Positions 1-10,866 of a DNA stretch of 64,000 bases are shown one piece after another. The stretch is from Oidiodendron maius Zn (lineage: Eukaryota > Ascomycota > Leotiomycetes > Myxotrichaceae). The translations under genes were made by a program, and so were the position numbers. How positions within the stretch are numbered: position 1 is the first letter of the stretch; each line of letters begins with the position of its first letter. The notes under the pieces were generated by a model. That model was not told where the DNA came from, made no database searches, and was given only the letters and a program-made list of their open reading frames with translations. The stretch is taken from the NCBI GenBank assembly GCA_000827325.1, contig KN832880.1, positions 476,803 to 540,802 on the forward strand. Direction: 5' to 3'.

Positions 1-6
1 GTTTAG

Positions 7-786
7 CTTAACGACCTAGTAGATTTGAAGCAAAAGCAAGCAAACGTCGCCGAAGCGCGGTTGAGTCGCATGCAAGCTGAACAATCTACAAAGCAAGCCG
101 AGCAAGCCGCAAAGCTAGCAGAAGAGACTCAGAGGCAGGGAAATTCAATCATGCTGGTAGGTGCTTGACAGTTCACGTTGACTAGAACTAACGCACAACG
201 CAGTTCACAACAGTGACGATTCTTTTTGTAAGCCCTTTGTTCTTTGGGTGAATTGCTCAAATATTAATTAAGTCAAGCTCCCGCTATCAACGCTCGCTTC
301 AATCTTTGGACTTAATGCCAAAGAGCTTAACGACGGAAACATAAGCATTGGTATCGTTTTTGCCTATATCTGTACGCGATTTGCCCTGAACCAAAGACTT
401 AAGTCCACCTAACCAACCTCGCAATAGTTCCCATCTCCGCGTTTATTGTTCTTTTCTCCTTCCTCCTCGTATTTCACTCTGGCGTACGTGGATTATTTAT
501 GTTTTCATTACAAATCGCCCTCCGATACGCAGACAAGCTCTCCGGCTTCTCGATTTTCTTCAACGAGTCCCGCGTGATAATACTGCAGGAAAAGCTTGAA
601 CGGTTACAGGGAGCAGAGGAAGGCGAGTACGATACTGATAGTTTCGTTGATGGAGGTTTTTGGCAGAAGGTTTATAAAAGAATTTTTTCGTCTTTTAAGA
701 AGTGGCGAAAGAGGATCTCAAGGTCAAGCTCAACTTTACCTAGAAGTGAGAGCACCTCGATTACGTCTCTTGCGGATGACGATTAG
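7..786 (+). CDS. CorA-like Mg2+ transporter domain protein, 3' end only
   Basis: This is the C-terminal part of a fungal membrane protein of the CorA-like type that often follows ankyrin or coiled-coil regions; the 5' part lies outside the window. Exons 7-156, 204-227, 278-350 and 428-786 join in one frame to 201 residues and a stop. The sequence before position 7 ends in TTTAG, consistent with an intron. Seen: an Ala/Gln/Lys-rich coiled coil (KQANVAEARLSRMQAEQ), then a first membrane helix (FTTVTILFLPLSTLASIFG), a short loop with NAKEL, a second helix (VPISAFIVLFSFLLVFHSG), and a basic Ser-rich tail ending LADDD. In this family the coiled coil next to two helices and a GxN-like loop marks the pore end of CorA. 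At first sight the region looks broken by stops, but each stop lies inside a good intron. The substrate is not shown by the sequence. Confidence 0.75.
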
Positions 787-1687
787 CTTATTTAAAACGG
801 GTTAATAATATAATAAATAAAGGCATAATTGTTACAGATATTATTGCGATATACTTTTAATTAAGAGGGCAGTAGAACGTCATTATGGCACTGGTAAAAC
901 ACCCCAACGAGATGGGTATATCTTGTAGGATAAGTTATATATAATTAATTAGAGCAATAAATATTAGAAGGATGTATAGCTAGTAATTTTTAAAGCGAGC
1001 TATAAAGCCCATCTTTCTAACTCTTGAATTCAGCTTGTAGCCTTTTCCCTGATCGACTCGCCAACCACGGGCTTGCAATTGGCAAGTTTAGATTGAGTAA
1101 TGCAGGGATGAAGCATTTGAATCAGAGAGCAGAAGTGAATGAACTTTGGGGCAGATGACAAGCTCTTCAAGAAACGATTTACCCGTGTTCAGCCTTCTTG
1201 GTAAACGTTAATGGAAAGGGGGAAAATGCCACAAAAATTCATATATCGATCATCACACCAGGAGTCCTCCAACGACATCTTTAGCTTGAGGTAACGCATA
1301 TAACATTGCAACCAATTCTGAAAACGTGATTCGATAACGTGGGGTTTTGACGAGCATTTTAATAAGGAGGGTATACTTGCATGGTATTCTACTCTCACTC
1401 TATTCGACTTCGTTCGACTACTCGAGCATCTTTGCTTTATAACGAATATTCACTATCCGCTAGCTACCTAGAAAGAGTAGCGGTATTATGCAAAGAGCAA
1501 ACGTCATAACAATTCCAAATCCCCAGATATCGGTAGGGCGCCCCGTTTACTAGTGAGGGTATTGTCACGGGTTGAATGCAATGAGCCGAAGCAGCAAGCT
1601 GAGCGGCAAAGTAGCTAAGTAGGACAGATAGCCAGGCATCCAGAATATGATCCTCATACAACGGACATCGTTGCGCAATGTCGATGA
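787..1687. other. AT-rich intergenic stretch, no gene recognised
   Basis: This stretch separates the CorA-like gene from the 3' end of the MDR gene. It is AT-rich, with runs such as TTAATAATATAATAAATAAA just after 800. Open frames on the minus strand at 1189-1398 and 1464-1691 have no recognisable motif; the second probably overlaps the 3' UTR of the MDR gene. Confidence 0.5.
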
Positions 1688-2970
1688 TCACAGATTGGGA
1701 GAAGCTGTAGCAATTCGTATTACCAGTTTTCCAAACTGGGTGCCAGCTCTCATAACATCAAATGCATTGTTGACAGAATTAATATCGTCCATTGAGTAGA
1801 CCGAGTCTACTACTGGTTGGATTCGATGCTTGCCAATGAATTGTATTACTTCCGTGAACTCTTTTCTTGAACCCATCATTGAACCCTTGAACTTAGCAAA
1901 TTATCAGCAATTTTGGCATGAAATCACAAACAGATGACTAACCTCAATACCTTTCATAACCGCTTGCATCGGAAACGTAGTCTTCGGACCGAGCGTCATA
2001 CCATAACTCGAAATTATCCCGCCAAATCTAAGCAACTTTAACGATTCCCTCACGATTTCACCACCTGCACTATCAATAACCGAGTCAAAAAAGGGGCGAT
2101 CCGCTGGCAGCATCTCCAGAAGTTGTTCCGTCCACTCAGGGTCCTTATAATTCACCCCTCCAGTTGCACCAAGTTGCTTCGCTCTGCTCAACTTCTGCTC
2201 TTTGCCAGATGTGACATAGACTCTTGCACCGTAAGCAACCGCTAGTTGAAGACAAAATATAGCTACTCCGCCTCCGATTCCTGTGATCAGGACTTGATCT
2301 CCCGGCTTGATCGCGGCTTTGATGATGGTTGCTCTCCAAGCTGTTAAGGCTGCGACTGGAACTGCCGCCGCCTCTTCGTCAGAGAGGAAGAATGGACACT
2401 CTTCAACCTCAGTGATGGGAATGGTCATGAACTCCTGGCAGCAGCCTTCATATCATAAGCATTATTTTTTCACTTAAGGTCAAAACTCACCATCAGGAAG
2501 ATATTTTGTGCCTCCAAGAATGGCATAAGCACCTTCCGGCCCATTCAAGTCATCTGACCATCTTTTCGCTGTCAGTTCGTCTTCTAAATCACGGAATCCC
2601 CAACTCACACAGAAGGCTTACCCTCGTGCAGGCGTCAAAATGACTCGTTTGCCGAGCCACTGCTTCTCTGATACACTTGAACCACATTGTACTACGACGC
2701 CAACTCCATCAGCAAGAATGGGAATGTTGCCTGCCGCCCCAGGATAAAGCCTCTGTCGGGCAAACATATCACGACGATTTAGTGCCGCACAAAGCATTTT
2801 TACGACTACTTGATCATCTTCCGGGTTTGTTCGAGGGACGTCAATAATTTTGAGCCTATATTCTTCTTGTTAATGTCCAGATTAATACCCACGCGTTGTT
2901 TGGAATCTCACGGAAAATATACAGCACCGGGTCTGCCGGGCTGCTCTTCCATTACTACTGCCTTCGGCAT
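1688..2970 (-). CDS. Zinc-type alcohol dehydrogenase-like (MDR family) oxidoreductase
   Basis: Predicted NAD(P)-dependent medium-chain reductase, related to the quinone-oxidoreductase/YogA-like branch; cytosolic, substrate unknown. Exons in coding order are 2970-2912, 2855-2622, 2561-2491, 2445-1943 and 1885-1688. They give 354 residues, a normal length for the family, with every phase closing. The N-terminal GroES-like fold has NRRDMFARQRLYPG and ILADGVGVV. The Rossmann motif is ITGIGGGVA, followed by ARVYVTSGKE and GGVNYKDPEW. The C-terminus has MDDINNAF-like sequence (AFDVMRAGTQFGKLVIRI). The usual zinc ligands are not evident (NRRD where the catalytic Cys of ADHs would be), so a zinc-free reductase is more likely than a classical ADH. 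The gene is divergent from the SDR gene at 3793, with about 820 bases between their starts. Confidence 0.85.
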
Positions 2971-3404
2971 TTGATCTAGTTGCAGCTAACTTGGAGCTTG
3001 ATTATTATTCAATATAAGTTGGGGCTGCTGTTTGTGTCATGTACTGTACTTTGTTTGGTAGGAGTGACATATGCGCCTCGTGATATCTGTGAGGATGGTT
3101 GAACAGATCGGTCGGGACCTCGGTAATCTCAGATGCGGAGAAGCTGCGGCGATTTTGTCAGTAGGAATTTCAAGTGGGATGCATTAAATCACCGGTACAT
3201 GCGGCAAAATCCGACACACATCTTCGAGAGTCTAAAAATTATTTACTTGCATCTCCGGCGCTATCGCAGGGCCCACTCATCAAGGGTTCGCTTCAACGGC
3301 GATACGCATCTCCGAACCGAGGTGAGGAATGATGAGTCCAAGCCGTCAAGGACCCCGGAGACCAATGCATTGATGGACAATTACTTTTGTAGTATGCCCT
3401 TAAC

Positions 3405-3607
3405 CGGGTAGTCACTGCCCGCACTTAGCAGTGGCCTTCACCAATAGAATCCAGTGCTTTGACCTAACGCCCCAGTAAGTACTGTAAGAGGGAATATTCA
3501 AGGTGCTATAAATAGCCTATTTGAAACTAGCACTTATATAACACAACGCTTTGAATCTGGGAGCGAATCACTATATGAGGGCTGCTGAGCGAGGGCCGTG
3601 GCTGCCA
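3405..3607. repeat. MITE-like inverted-repeat element, copy A
   Basis: About 203 bp with imperfect terminal inverted repeats of about 27 bp. The left end, ending GCACTTAGCAG, matches the reverse complement of the right end, starting CTGCTGAGCGAGGG, at about 20 of 27 positions. The interior is clearly homologous to copy B at 7075-7280; shared blocks include TACTGTAAGAGGGAATATTC, CTTATATAACACA and GAGGGCTGCT. There is no coding capacity. Many differences between ends and copies are C/T or G/A, as expected from ageing or RIP. It sits 186 bp upstream of the SDR start. Confidence 0.7.
3506..3515 (+). promoter_or_regulatory. TATA-like sequence inside MITE copy A
   Basis: The sequence CTATAAATAG resembles a good TATA box on the + strand about 280 bases upstream of the SDR start codon. 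It lies wholly inside the MITE. The same place in copy B reads AGCGTAAATC, so the box is specific to copy A. That it drives transcription is inference only. Confidence 0.3.
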
Positions 3608-3792
3608 GTCAAGTGGATACTACAAAAGTAATTGTTCCCCCCGCGCGGCATGGAGACGCCGTCGATTCTTTTATTCTCGCTATTCCAACCAGGCGGATTT
3701 CAACCGTCTGATGCGGGTTTGATTTGCAGCATCCTTTCACCTTCATATTGCCCAGTGCATATATCTCTCTCACCACCGCTTCGTGATACAAC

Positions 3793-4964
3793 ATGGGTCA
3801 ACAATGGAGCAGTGTCTTTCCTCCGCCACCCCGTCTGACCGAGGAGAATCTCCCGGACCAAAAGGGAAAGGTAAGCATATGGCGACCTACCACATATGAG
3901 ACTGCGCAGGCTATTTATTCTCTTAGGTATTTATTATAACTGGTTCTTCGGGAGGGTTGGGGAAGCAGCTCGCCTCAATTCTGTATCAGCACAATGCAAA
4001 AGTATACGTTGCTGTACGCTCGGCAGCAAGAGCCGAACAGGCAATTGCAGAGATTAAGCAACAGCATCCTCTCTCAGGCGGCCAGCTGATTTATCTTCAT
4101 CTTGACCTTGCAGACTTGACTACAATTCGTAAATCAGCCGAGGAATTCCTCTCTAAAGAATCTCGACTCGATATATTATGGAATAATGCGGGTGTCATGG
4201 TTCCTCCTCCAGGATTGACGACCGTTCAGGGGTACGAATTACAACTGGGCACGAACAACTTAGGCCACTTTCTTTTCACTCAGCTTCTACAGCAGATCCT
4301 GAAGCAGACTGCCAAGTCTGCACTGCCGGGGTCTGTTCGAGTTATTTGGGTATCTTCCAGCGCCGCTGAGGTTCTTGCGCCGAAACCAGCAATAGATTTC
4401 TCGAACATGAATTATCAGAAAGACGAGGGTCTGTGGGTGAAATATGGCAGGAGTAAAGCCGGAAGTGTACTCTATGCGAGCGAGCTCGCGAGACGGACGG
4501 AAGGTGAAGGGATTATTAGTCTGGTATAAGTCAAGCGTCCATCTGTTATATTTTCCATTCCTTTCACTCTCTAACCTAGTTTCGCAGAGTTTGAATCCCG
4601 GAAATTACGTGACGAACCTACAAAAGACAATGCCGAAATGGCAGCTTATGTTGTTTGTTAGCTGAGACCTGATATCCGCGAGACTTACTGGAGCTAACTT
4701 GTCGATCTAGAAACTGGTCGCATATAATCCGAAGTTTGGGGCATATACGGAACTATTTGCCGGCCTTCACCCAGACATCACTGAAGCTAATAACGGCGGC
4801 TGGAGTAAGTAATCATATCAAGGAACACGTCAGATATTGTTAACCATTCTTCACTAGTCGCGCCATTTGGTCGGTTAACTTCAGTCCGACAAGATTTAAC
4901 GGACCCTGTCCTTGGAAAGCAGTATTGGGAGTGGAGTGAAGACCAGGTCAAACAGTATATGTGA
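3793..4964 (+). CDS. Short-chain dehydrogenase/reductase (retinol dehydrogenase/WWOX-like SDR)
   Basis: Predicted NAD(P)H-dependent reductase of the classical SDR fold; substrate unknown. Exons 3793-3870, 3927-4523, 4588-4656, 4711-4804 and 4858-4964 give 314 residues, typical for the fungal short-chain dehydrogenase family that includes WW-domain oxidoreductase-like enzymes. Seen: the N-terminal leader LTEENLPDQKGK, cofactor site ITGSSGGLGKQL, DLADL, ILWNNAGVM with the NNAG motif, TNNLGHFLFTQLL, the active-site Ser region IWVSSSAAE, and the catalytic YGRSK (YxxxK). The C-terminal helix reads WEWSEDQVKQ. The start was chosen because the first exon, MGQQWSSVFPPPP, is typical of this family. 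The gene is divergent from the MDR gene, and a MITE lies just upstream. Confidence 0.88.
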
Positions 4965-5289
4965 CGGGAAGTAGACTGTGCGAAGAAATTTTATGCAAGA
5001 AGAGCGCTGCTTGCTCTGTGACTCGCAAATTCCCCGGTGATACGGCGGGTCTGTTCTGAAACTTTTGGGTTATTTTGAGTGCAGAGACATGTTGATGATT
5101 GCCGATATATCGCAAGATTGGTCATGTGTTATTATCAAGAGTCATGTAACTTATTTAAAGCCAACTTCCCCCAAATCTCAGGTTGACATTACAATATATA
5201 ATGTAAGTGCATAGCGAAACCAACAACTCTTTCTTGGCATTCTATAAAAATCACAATAACTTAACTAAAATAAGTCATAACAACTTTAT
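4965..5289. other. Intergenic stretch between SDR gene and transposon relic
   Basis: AT-rich, with no gene seen. It presumably holds the SDR 3' UTR and one flank of the pogo-like relic. I could not identify a terminal inverted repeat or target-site duplication here. Confidence 0.4.
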
Positions 5290-6735
5290 TTATTCATAAT
5301 TATCTTCCTCTGAGGTTTCTATTACAATTTCACATTTGCGCGAGTTGTGGCCTGTTGCATTGTAATTGCCACAACGTCGCGCACACGTTTCGGTCCTTGG
5401 CTGACGACCACCCCCCAACCGCGTTTCTTGCTTGATCTGTTCCGCCACGTCCCTATTGTCCTCAAGAGCCTGAGCCTCTTGTAGATTGAGTGATCCTCCT
5501 GTTTGTAAGCGTACTTTTTACGATTGCAAACGTTTGCTTGGAGTCTTATTTGTTCTTCGGAGATCACGGTTCTCTGCTTCCAACAATTCTAACTTGGCCA
5601 TTACTTTAGATATACTTTTGCTTAGCTGGTCAATAGCATCTAAAATTGATGTTAGCGAGCTTTCTTGATGTTTTGTTACTCGTTCTTTAATAAACGTACT
5701 TTGGAAAGTGGTCTGGATAGTATTGCTGGGGGTCTGAGAGATCCATGGTTGGGCAGTGCTTGACCGGGAGTTCTGGGGTGTTGGAGTCCATGACTTGAGA
5801 TCAAGAGCCGGGATCACTCTTTCTAGATCAAAAGGAACGAGTCCAGCTCCTCTAAAACCCCCCTTAATGTTGCTTTCCGTTAAAGACTCTTCAAATGCCA
5901 CTTGAAATGCAGGAATGAAGTCTTCCTTAGTTATGTAGGTACCTTGCTGCTGTATTAAATGTTCAATTTGTCGACCATAAGATTTCTTTAATGGGCCGAA
6001 ACACCCTACATCAAGAGGCTGGAGGATATGAGATGAATGAGGAGGCATACAAAGAGTGATTATATTATAGGCTTTACAATACTCCTCAGATGCATCCGAG
6101 TGGTGACTTTCATGTCTATCAAGGATTAGCAAGCGGTAAATACCCAATTTTCGGAGAGTGGTAAACTCCTCAAAGTGCCTAATCCATTCCATAGCTAATT
6201 AATTGGTTGTCCAGCCATTTTGAGAGACACCAACAAGCCAGCGCAGTGGGAATTCCACTTCATCGTACCAGGAATCGAGATGGGTTTTGCCTGCCACAAT
6301 CAGGAATGGCGGGATTGCATAGCCCGTGGAGTTAACGGCCTGATCAACTGTAACCCATTCCCTATTACTTCTTTGCTTTCGCCCGACCGTCCGAGCTCGT
6401 CACAACCATTCCTGTTAAAATCTGGCCCATCATAAACCCAGTCTCGTCAAAGTTGTAGATATCCGACTTGCAGATGCTATACTTCGCGATTGTGTTCCGT
6501 ACAAGCTCGAACCAGCCTAAATCAGCTCTGGATCTTCGCATTTAACCCTCTGATAATCATATTTCCGCAGAAAACGCGTCGCGATAATTCGATTTGCCAT
6601 ATCTTCAATAATATAAAGCCGAGAAGGGAATCCTTTAGAACCTAGATCGAGGATATGTACAATAAGCACAGTCTCTTCTAGATCTATCAATTTCCGAGAG
6701 TTAGCTGAGATAGCGCATCTAGGGGGTATGCCGCA
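5290..6735 (-). mobile_element. Relic of a pogo/Fot1-type DNA transposon (DDE_1 transposase)
   Basis: Read on the minus strand, the fragments follow the order of a fungal pogo/Fot1 transposase. First comes an HTH_Tnp_Tc5-like piece (CGIPPRCAISANSRKL, GSKGFPSRLYIIEDMANRI). The DDE domain then shows the first Asp in IYNFDETGFMMG, the segment GYAIPPFLIVAGKTHL, the second Asp in LLILDRHESHHSD, and the third in SHILQPLDVGCFGPLKKSYG. The tail has a coiled coil (KVMAKLELLEAENRDL) and a CCHC-like zinc knuckle (CARRCGNYNATGHNSRKC). The longest open piece, 224 residues, is at 5518-6192. The coding region has several breaks: a frame change near 6390, another near 6510, a stop near 6195, and a stop just after KRLQS. 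It also seems to lack its N-terminus. Target duplications were not found, so the outer ends are uncertain. Confidence 0.8.
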
Positions 6736-7074
6736 GAGCCGGCGGCTTAGCTTTAGGCTATAGTCACTAAATTTACAGAGGACAATCGCTAAATTTATAG
6801 GGCATACTCACTATAAACTCTATACCAACTCTAATTATACTTATTTATCTACCTAATCGCGAACTAGAAATATTAAACTTTACTATAGTGTATTACTACT
6901 AAGGCTAGATAGTATTATAGCTAATAATAATGTATACTATTATTAAGATTATATACAATATTATAAAGTTTATAGCTATTATCACTAAGGTTATAGTGTT
7001 CCATTCATTTCTTTCGTTGTTTGTAATTGTGTTTGAAATACACGGGCAACTTAAGTACGAGGGATAACCCTCGG
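6736..7074. other. Very AT-rich flank of the transposon relic
   Basis: The sequence is dominated by TA-rich words (for example ATAATAATGTATACTATTAT), as in RIP-mutated or decayed repeat DNA. There is no gene. A 15-30 bp CG-poor sequence separates it from MITE copy B. Confidence 0.4.
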
Positions 7075-7280
7075 GCTGGTGCCAAGAACCTTCGCTTAGC
7101 AGATGGTTTTCACCAATAAAATCTGTTGCTCTGATACTAACGCCGCAGTAATTACTGTAAGAGGGAATATTCACTAGCGTAAATCGTCTATTCGGGACTA
7201 GCGCTTATATAACACACTACTTTGAAGGCGAGAGCCAATAACTGTACGAGGGCTGCTAAGCGAAGGTTGTTGGAACCAGC
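7075..7280. repeat. MITE-like inverted-repeat element, copy B
   Basis: About 206 bp bounded by nearly perfect 28-bp inverted repeats. The left end, GCTGGTGCCAAGAACCTTCG, and the reverse complement of the right end differ at two of 28 positions; the conserved inner end is CTTCGCTTAGCAG. The interior matches copy A (3405-3607) in the same orientation. The better ends suggest copy B is younger or less mutated. No clear target-site duplication was seen. Confidence 0.75.
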
Positions 7281-8011
7281 TGAAGGGATAGTGTACTCTC
7301 ACTAGAACTGTAGTGCATTATCACTAATTTACGCTGAAGCTAACTAGATGACTAATATTCACACCACATGAAGCCGAAAAGGGTAATTGATATGCGGTGG
7401 TGCGAATCTTAGTCGTCTCTTGTGGTGCGAATGTAACACGAGCCGTGCAGTACTGGCTGTTGTTCTTGAGAATAACTGCTATGTTAATTTCAAAGCTATT
7501 CTATAGTTTGTGGCTTTTGATAAATAGAGTTTCCATTTTCCTCTTCAGATTTTTGTTCCGACGCTTTGCAGTAAGCCGGACCTTTCCTGGGATTCTCACA
7601 TTATTGGTGCGAGAATATCTTCTGGAAACACTGACTGACTGTTCAGGGCGGGATCATCTCGTGGCTTAAAGTCTTAGTTCTTTTGGGGAGCGCTAGGTCG
7701 TTCTCGACATACTCGGTATCTAGCCCGTATACTGATTGAAGTCCTGGCGACAACACTGCCATATTGAGGTAGTCGCTTCGCTCGGTAACCTCGACATGGA
7801 GAAACACGGGTGCAAATCAGGTGTCAAGCGGGGTCCCCACCCGACCTACATTCCTGACCGTTCGCCAGCTTCCCCAGAGTCGGAGCAAGCCGATTATCTC
7901 TGCACGTCGTGTTGAACAGCTGAAGATTTGCCTTGGAGCTCTTGTATTAGCATCGATTGCCGTATGGATAGCTGGTGAGATTGAAGCGACATCGGACCAA
8001 GCAGCACCATT
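7281..8011. other. Intergenic region upstream of the Zn2Cys6 regulator
   Basis: No gene could be supported. Open frames at 7397-7669 and 7821-8090 have no recognisable motif. An in-frame stop at 7982 fixes the upstream limit of the regulator that starts at 8012. Confidence 0.4.
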
Positions 8012-10781
8012 ATGCAGAGGAGCTGGTCCCTGCCAAGGAGGCGGACCTTTCTTGCTTGCAATGCCTGCAAGTCTAAGAAATCCAGAGTAAAGAATGGTAT
8101 CAATACACCCGCAGCCGTCCCGAACTGACATAATCACTAGTGCGATGGTGGTCGACCAAATTGTGAAAGATGTGTCAAACTGGGTAGAGTCTGCGTTTAT
8201 ACGCTGAATGATCGCGATGAAAGAATGGCACAGCGGTGAGTTCTCCTACCAAAACTGGTCAATTTACAAGACAGCTCCAGCTCTGTCTCATGAATTTGTA
8301 GTATAATTGACCTTACCAATTTATAGGAACACTTGGGTAGCTCGACAGCAGGAGCCATATCGGGATGCGAGACCTGCAGACACCGCCGCTACCACATTGT
8401 CGCAGACTTTATCTAGTCCCATAATTGTTAATGACCGCCATAGTGATGCTCCTACTACCACTGCTTCTAATGAATCTCCGCGAACGGTGGCTCGAAAAAC
8501 AGCACGGGAGAGGCAACCAAGGAGCGACGAACCAGCGAATACACCGTTGAGCGAATCACTTGCCGACGTTCTTGCCACGAATGCATTTGATCAGTCATCG
8601 AATGACGAAGTTGGGTACTTTGGTAAGAACACATAATTTGCACACGAATACTGCATATCAGCAGGTGATTTAACCATCGTTTCAGGGTCAAGCACCAATC
8701 ACGGTTTCTTCTGGTGTCTATCTGGAGCAATTGCCAATCTTGGCTATAAGGAAGCGCGCTATCATACCCAGCAGCCCACTTCCACAGTGGATACACGAAG
8801 CAACCGAAGAAAATCTTCAAAACAAGATCTACCACATAGAGGCGCAACAAGAAACAAGCTACAGTATCCGTCTCATGAGGAGCTTGTGGCTCGGTTCTTT
8901 GATACTATCAGTGTCGTTTTGCCATATGTCGACGAGCAGAGCGTTATGAACAAACTACACTTGATGAGAGAAAATGAAAATAGTTCGGATCCTTCAACAC
9001 AATCCTGGCAGGCACTGATAAGCATTATCTTGGCTTATGCGCTTTATACCCTCGACGGACCCTCACCGGAGCCTTTCTACCGCCGTGTCGTAAGGTTATT
9101 ATATGGAACAGCTGTGCACCTATCAACACTTCAAACACGTGAGTTTTGTAAAAGGATGATGGAACTTATGTGATCCTTGGCTTAATTTTTTGATTAGTGC
9201 AAGCATTGGTATTGCTTAGTAGCTTTGAGCAAAACATTCGACGATCCATGGCAAGCCTGTCATCCCACGCCCTCGCTGTCAGGACGGCATATCATTTGGG
9301 GATACATGCGCCGCCTACGTATGCTTATATAGGATCTAAAGAAAAGAAGCTGCGGGCTAGACTCTGGTTGGCTATTACAAGTCAAGACAGGTGAGTGCTA
9401 AAAACGTACTATAAACAAACGTATACGATCATACTAATACTTTGCAATCTACAGAATTTTAAGCGCCTGTCTCGGACGTCCTTGTCTTGTCGCGATGAAC
9501 CATGTTCGACCAGAAATTGCAAAAATAATCGTCGATAGTGATACTTCCGAGGCTGATGGGGGAACATTGGCAAGTAACTACTCTGCTGCCTTCTTTTCTT
9601 TATTGACGTAAGATTACCTTACCCGATTTAATCCAATTTTGGTTCATTGACAAAAATATATCTACAGTTCGTTACACGAAATCACAGGCCATGCTTTAGA
9701 TAAAATATATCTATCCAATATTGGATCTGTCAGGGATCTGTCCAAAGAGCAGCTTCTCTCTGAAGTCTTGCATCTATCTTTAAAGTTAGACACTTGGAAA
9801 AATTCTAACAACTTCTTCGGGATTATGCGCGCAGATGTCGGGTTCGGCAGCTGGGTTCCCCCATCGGAAGAAGCTGAAAGACTCGCAATCGCACTCTCAC
9901 TTCATTATCACCGAATTGTCCTTTTAGTGCATGGAGGAATCGTGATGCGGAGCCTGGAATGGTTATCGATCACCGGAGAGAACTTTTTGTCGGGCATAGC
10001 TGGCGACACGATTATGTCTTTACTACGGAGAGACTTGCCGGCTGCCCGAGACACTCACTATGTAATATGCGAAATCCTGCAGAGAAGAGGATTCTCGGAA
10101 CACAATGCATTGTGGTGGATCTGTAACTATTCTGGTGTGTTGCACGTCACACGATCTGATCATCATATTCTCAACTGTAGCTCCTAACAGCTCATTTCTA
10201 GCATTTACACTCTCTTTGCATTCCTTTGGACTCTGGGTATTATCGAGTCACATCACGGATGCCAGACCGGATGGTATTCGACTACAGAAGGCTGATACTG
10301 AGGACTTACTGCAATCAGCATTGCGAAATCTAAGGACTATGGGCGGCGTAAGTATGCTAAGCTCAAAGGCTTATAGGCGCCTTCAGAGCCTCTTTAATCT
10401 ACTCCAAGATAAAGGTATGAGTTATTGACTGTCTTCATTACACACTTTTAGAGGACTTTATTCGGGCGGTATGAGGCTGCTAATGGAAGATCAGAATCTA
10501 CAAGTAACAGTATTCTCAGTCCCCAAGAGTCGCGAGACGCCTTTGGTGACGGGTTACTATCAGCCCCACAAGGCTCATCATGGATTGGACAACAATTAGA
10601 AACGACAAACTCACCGGTAGCAAATTATATGTTACCTAGCTTGGAGGAATATGGACCCGACGCTTTGTATGGGTTCCTTGGCCATCAGGACCCGTTTGGC
10701 TATCAGGACCCGTTTGGCTTTGGCATATCTGATATGGATTATGACTTCAGCAATGTTATTGGGGGTCAATCCACGATCTGA
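8012..10781 (+). CDS. Zn2Cys6 transcription factor with Fungal_trans domain
   Basis: Predicted nuclear DNA-binding regulator. Nine exons close in frame to 743 residues: 8012-8086, 8141-8235, 8327-8622, 8686-9138, 9198-9390, 9455-9607, 9668-10134, 10202-10414 and 10495-10781. The first intron splits the zinc cluster, as in many of these genes. Joined, it reads ACNACKSKKSR then CDGGRPNCERC and ends at Cys43, fitting C-x2-C-x6-C-x6-C-x2-C-x6-C at residues 16-43. The middle domain has SSFEQNIRRSMASLSSHAL, AYHLGIHAPP and the family signature SACLGRPCLV. The C-terminus carries a tandem 7-residue repeat (HQDPFG/YQDPFG). The last intron (10415-10494, branch TGCTAATGG) is my choice; a splice at 10347 also keeps frame but would remove a helical segment. 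The gene ends 86 bases from the convergent monooxygenase pseudogene. Confidence 0.88.
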
Positions 10782-10866
10782 CTAGAAGCATATACACTTA
10801 AATAACAACTTTACATCTTCTATGATAGGCCATCATGCAACGAGAAACAGTTTTCCGAAGCTTCCT

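Noticed and set aside
228-277. Stop codons apparently breaking the CorA-like C-terminus
   Set aside because: They lie inside an intron with GTAAGC..CAAG borders; exon joining gives an unbroken family-typical membrane segment.
10347-10446. Alternative intron GTAAGT..TTTTAG in the first regulator
   Set aside because: It keeps frame but would delete a helical segment typical of the family; the 10415-10494 intron with TGCTAATGG branch keeps it.
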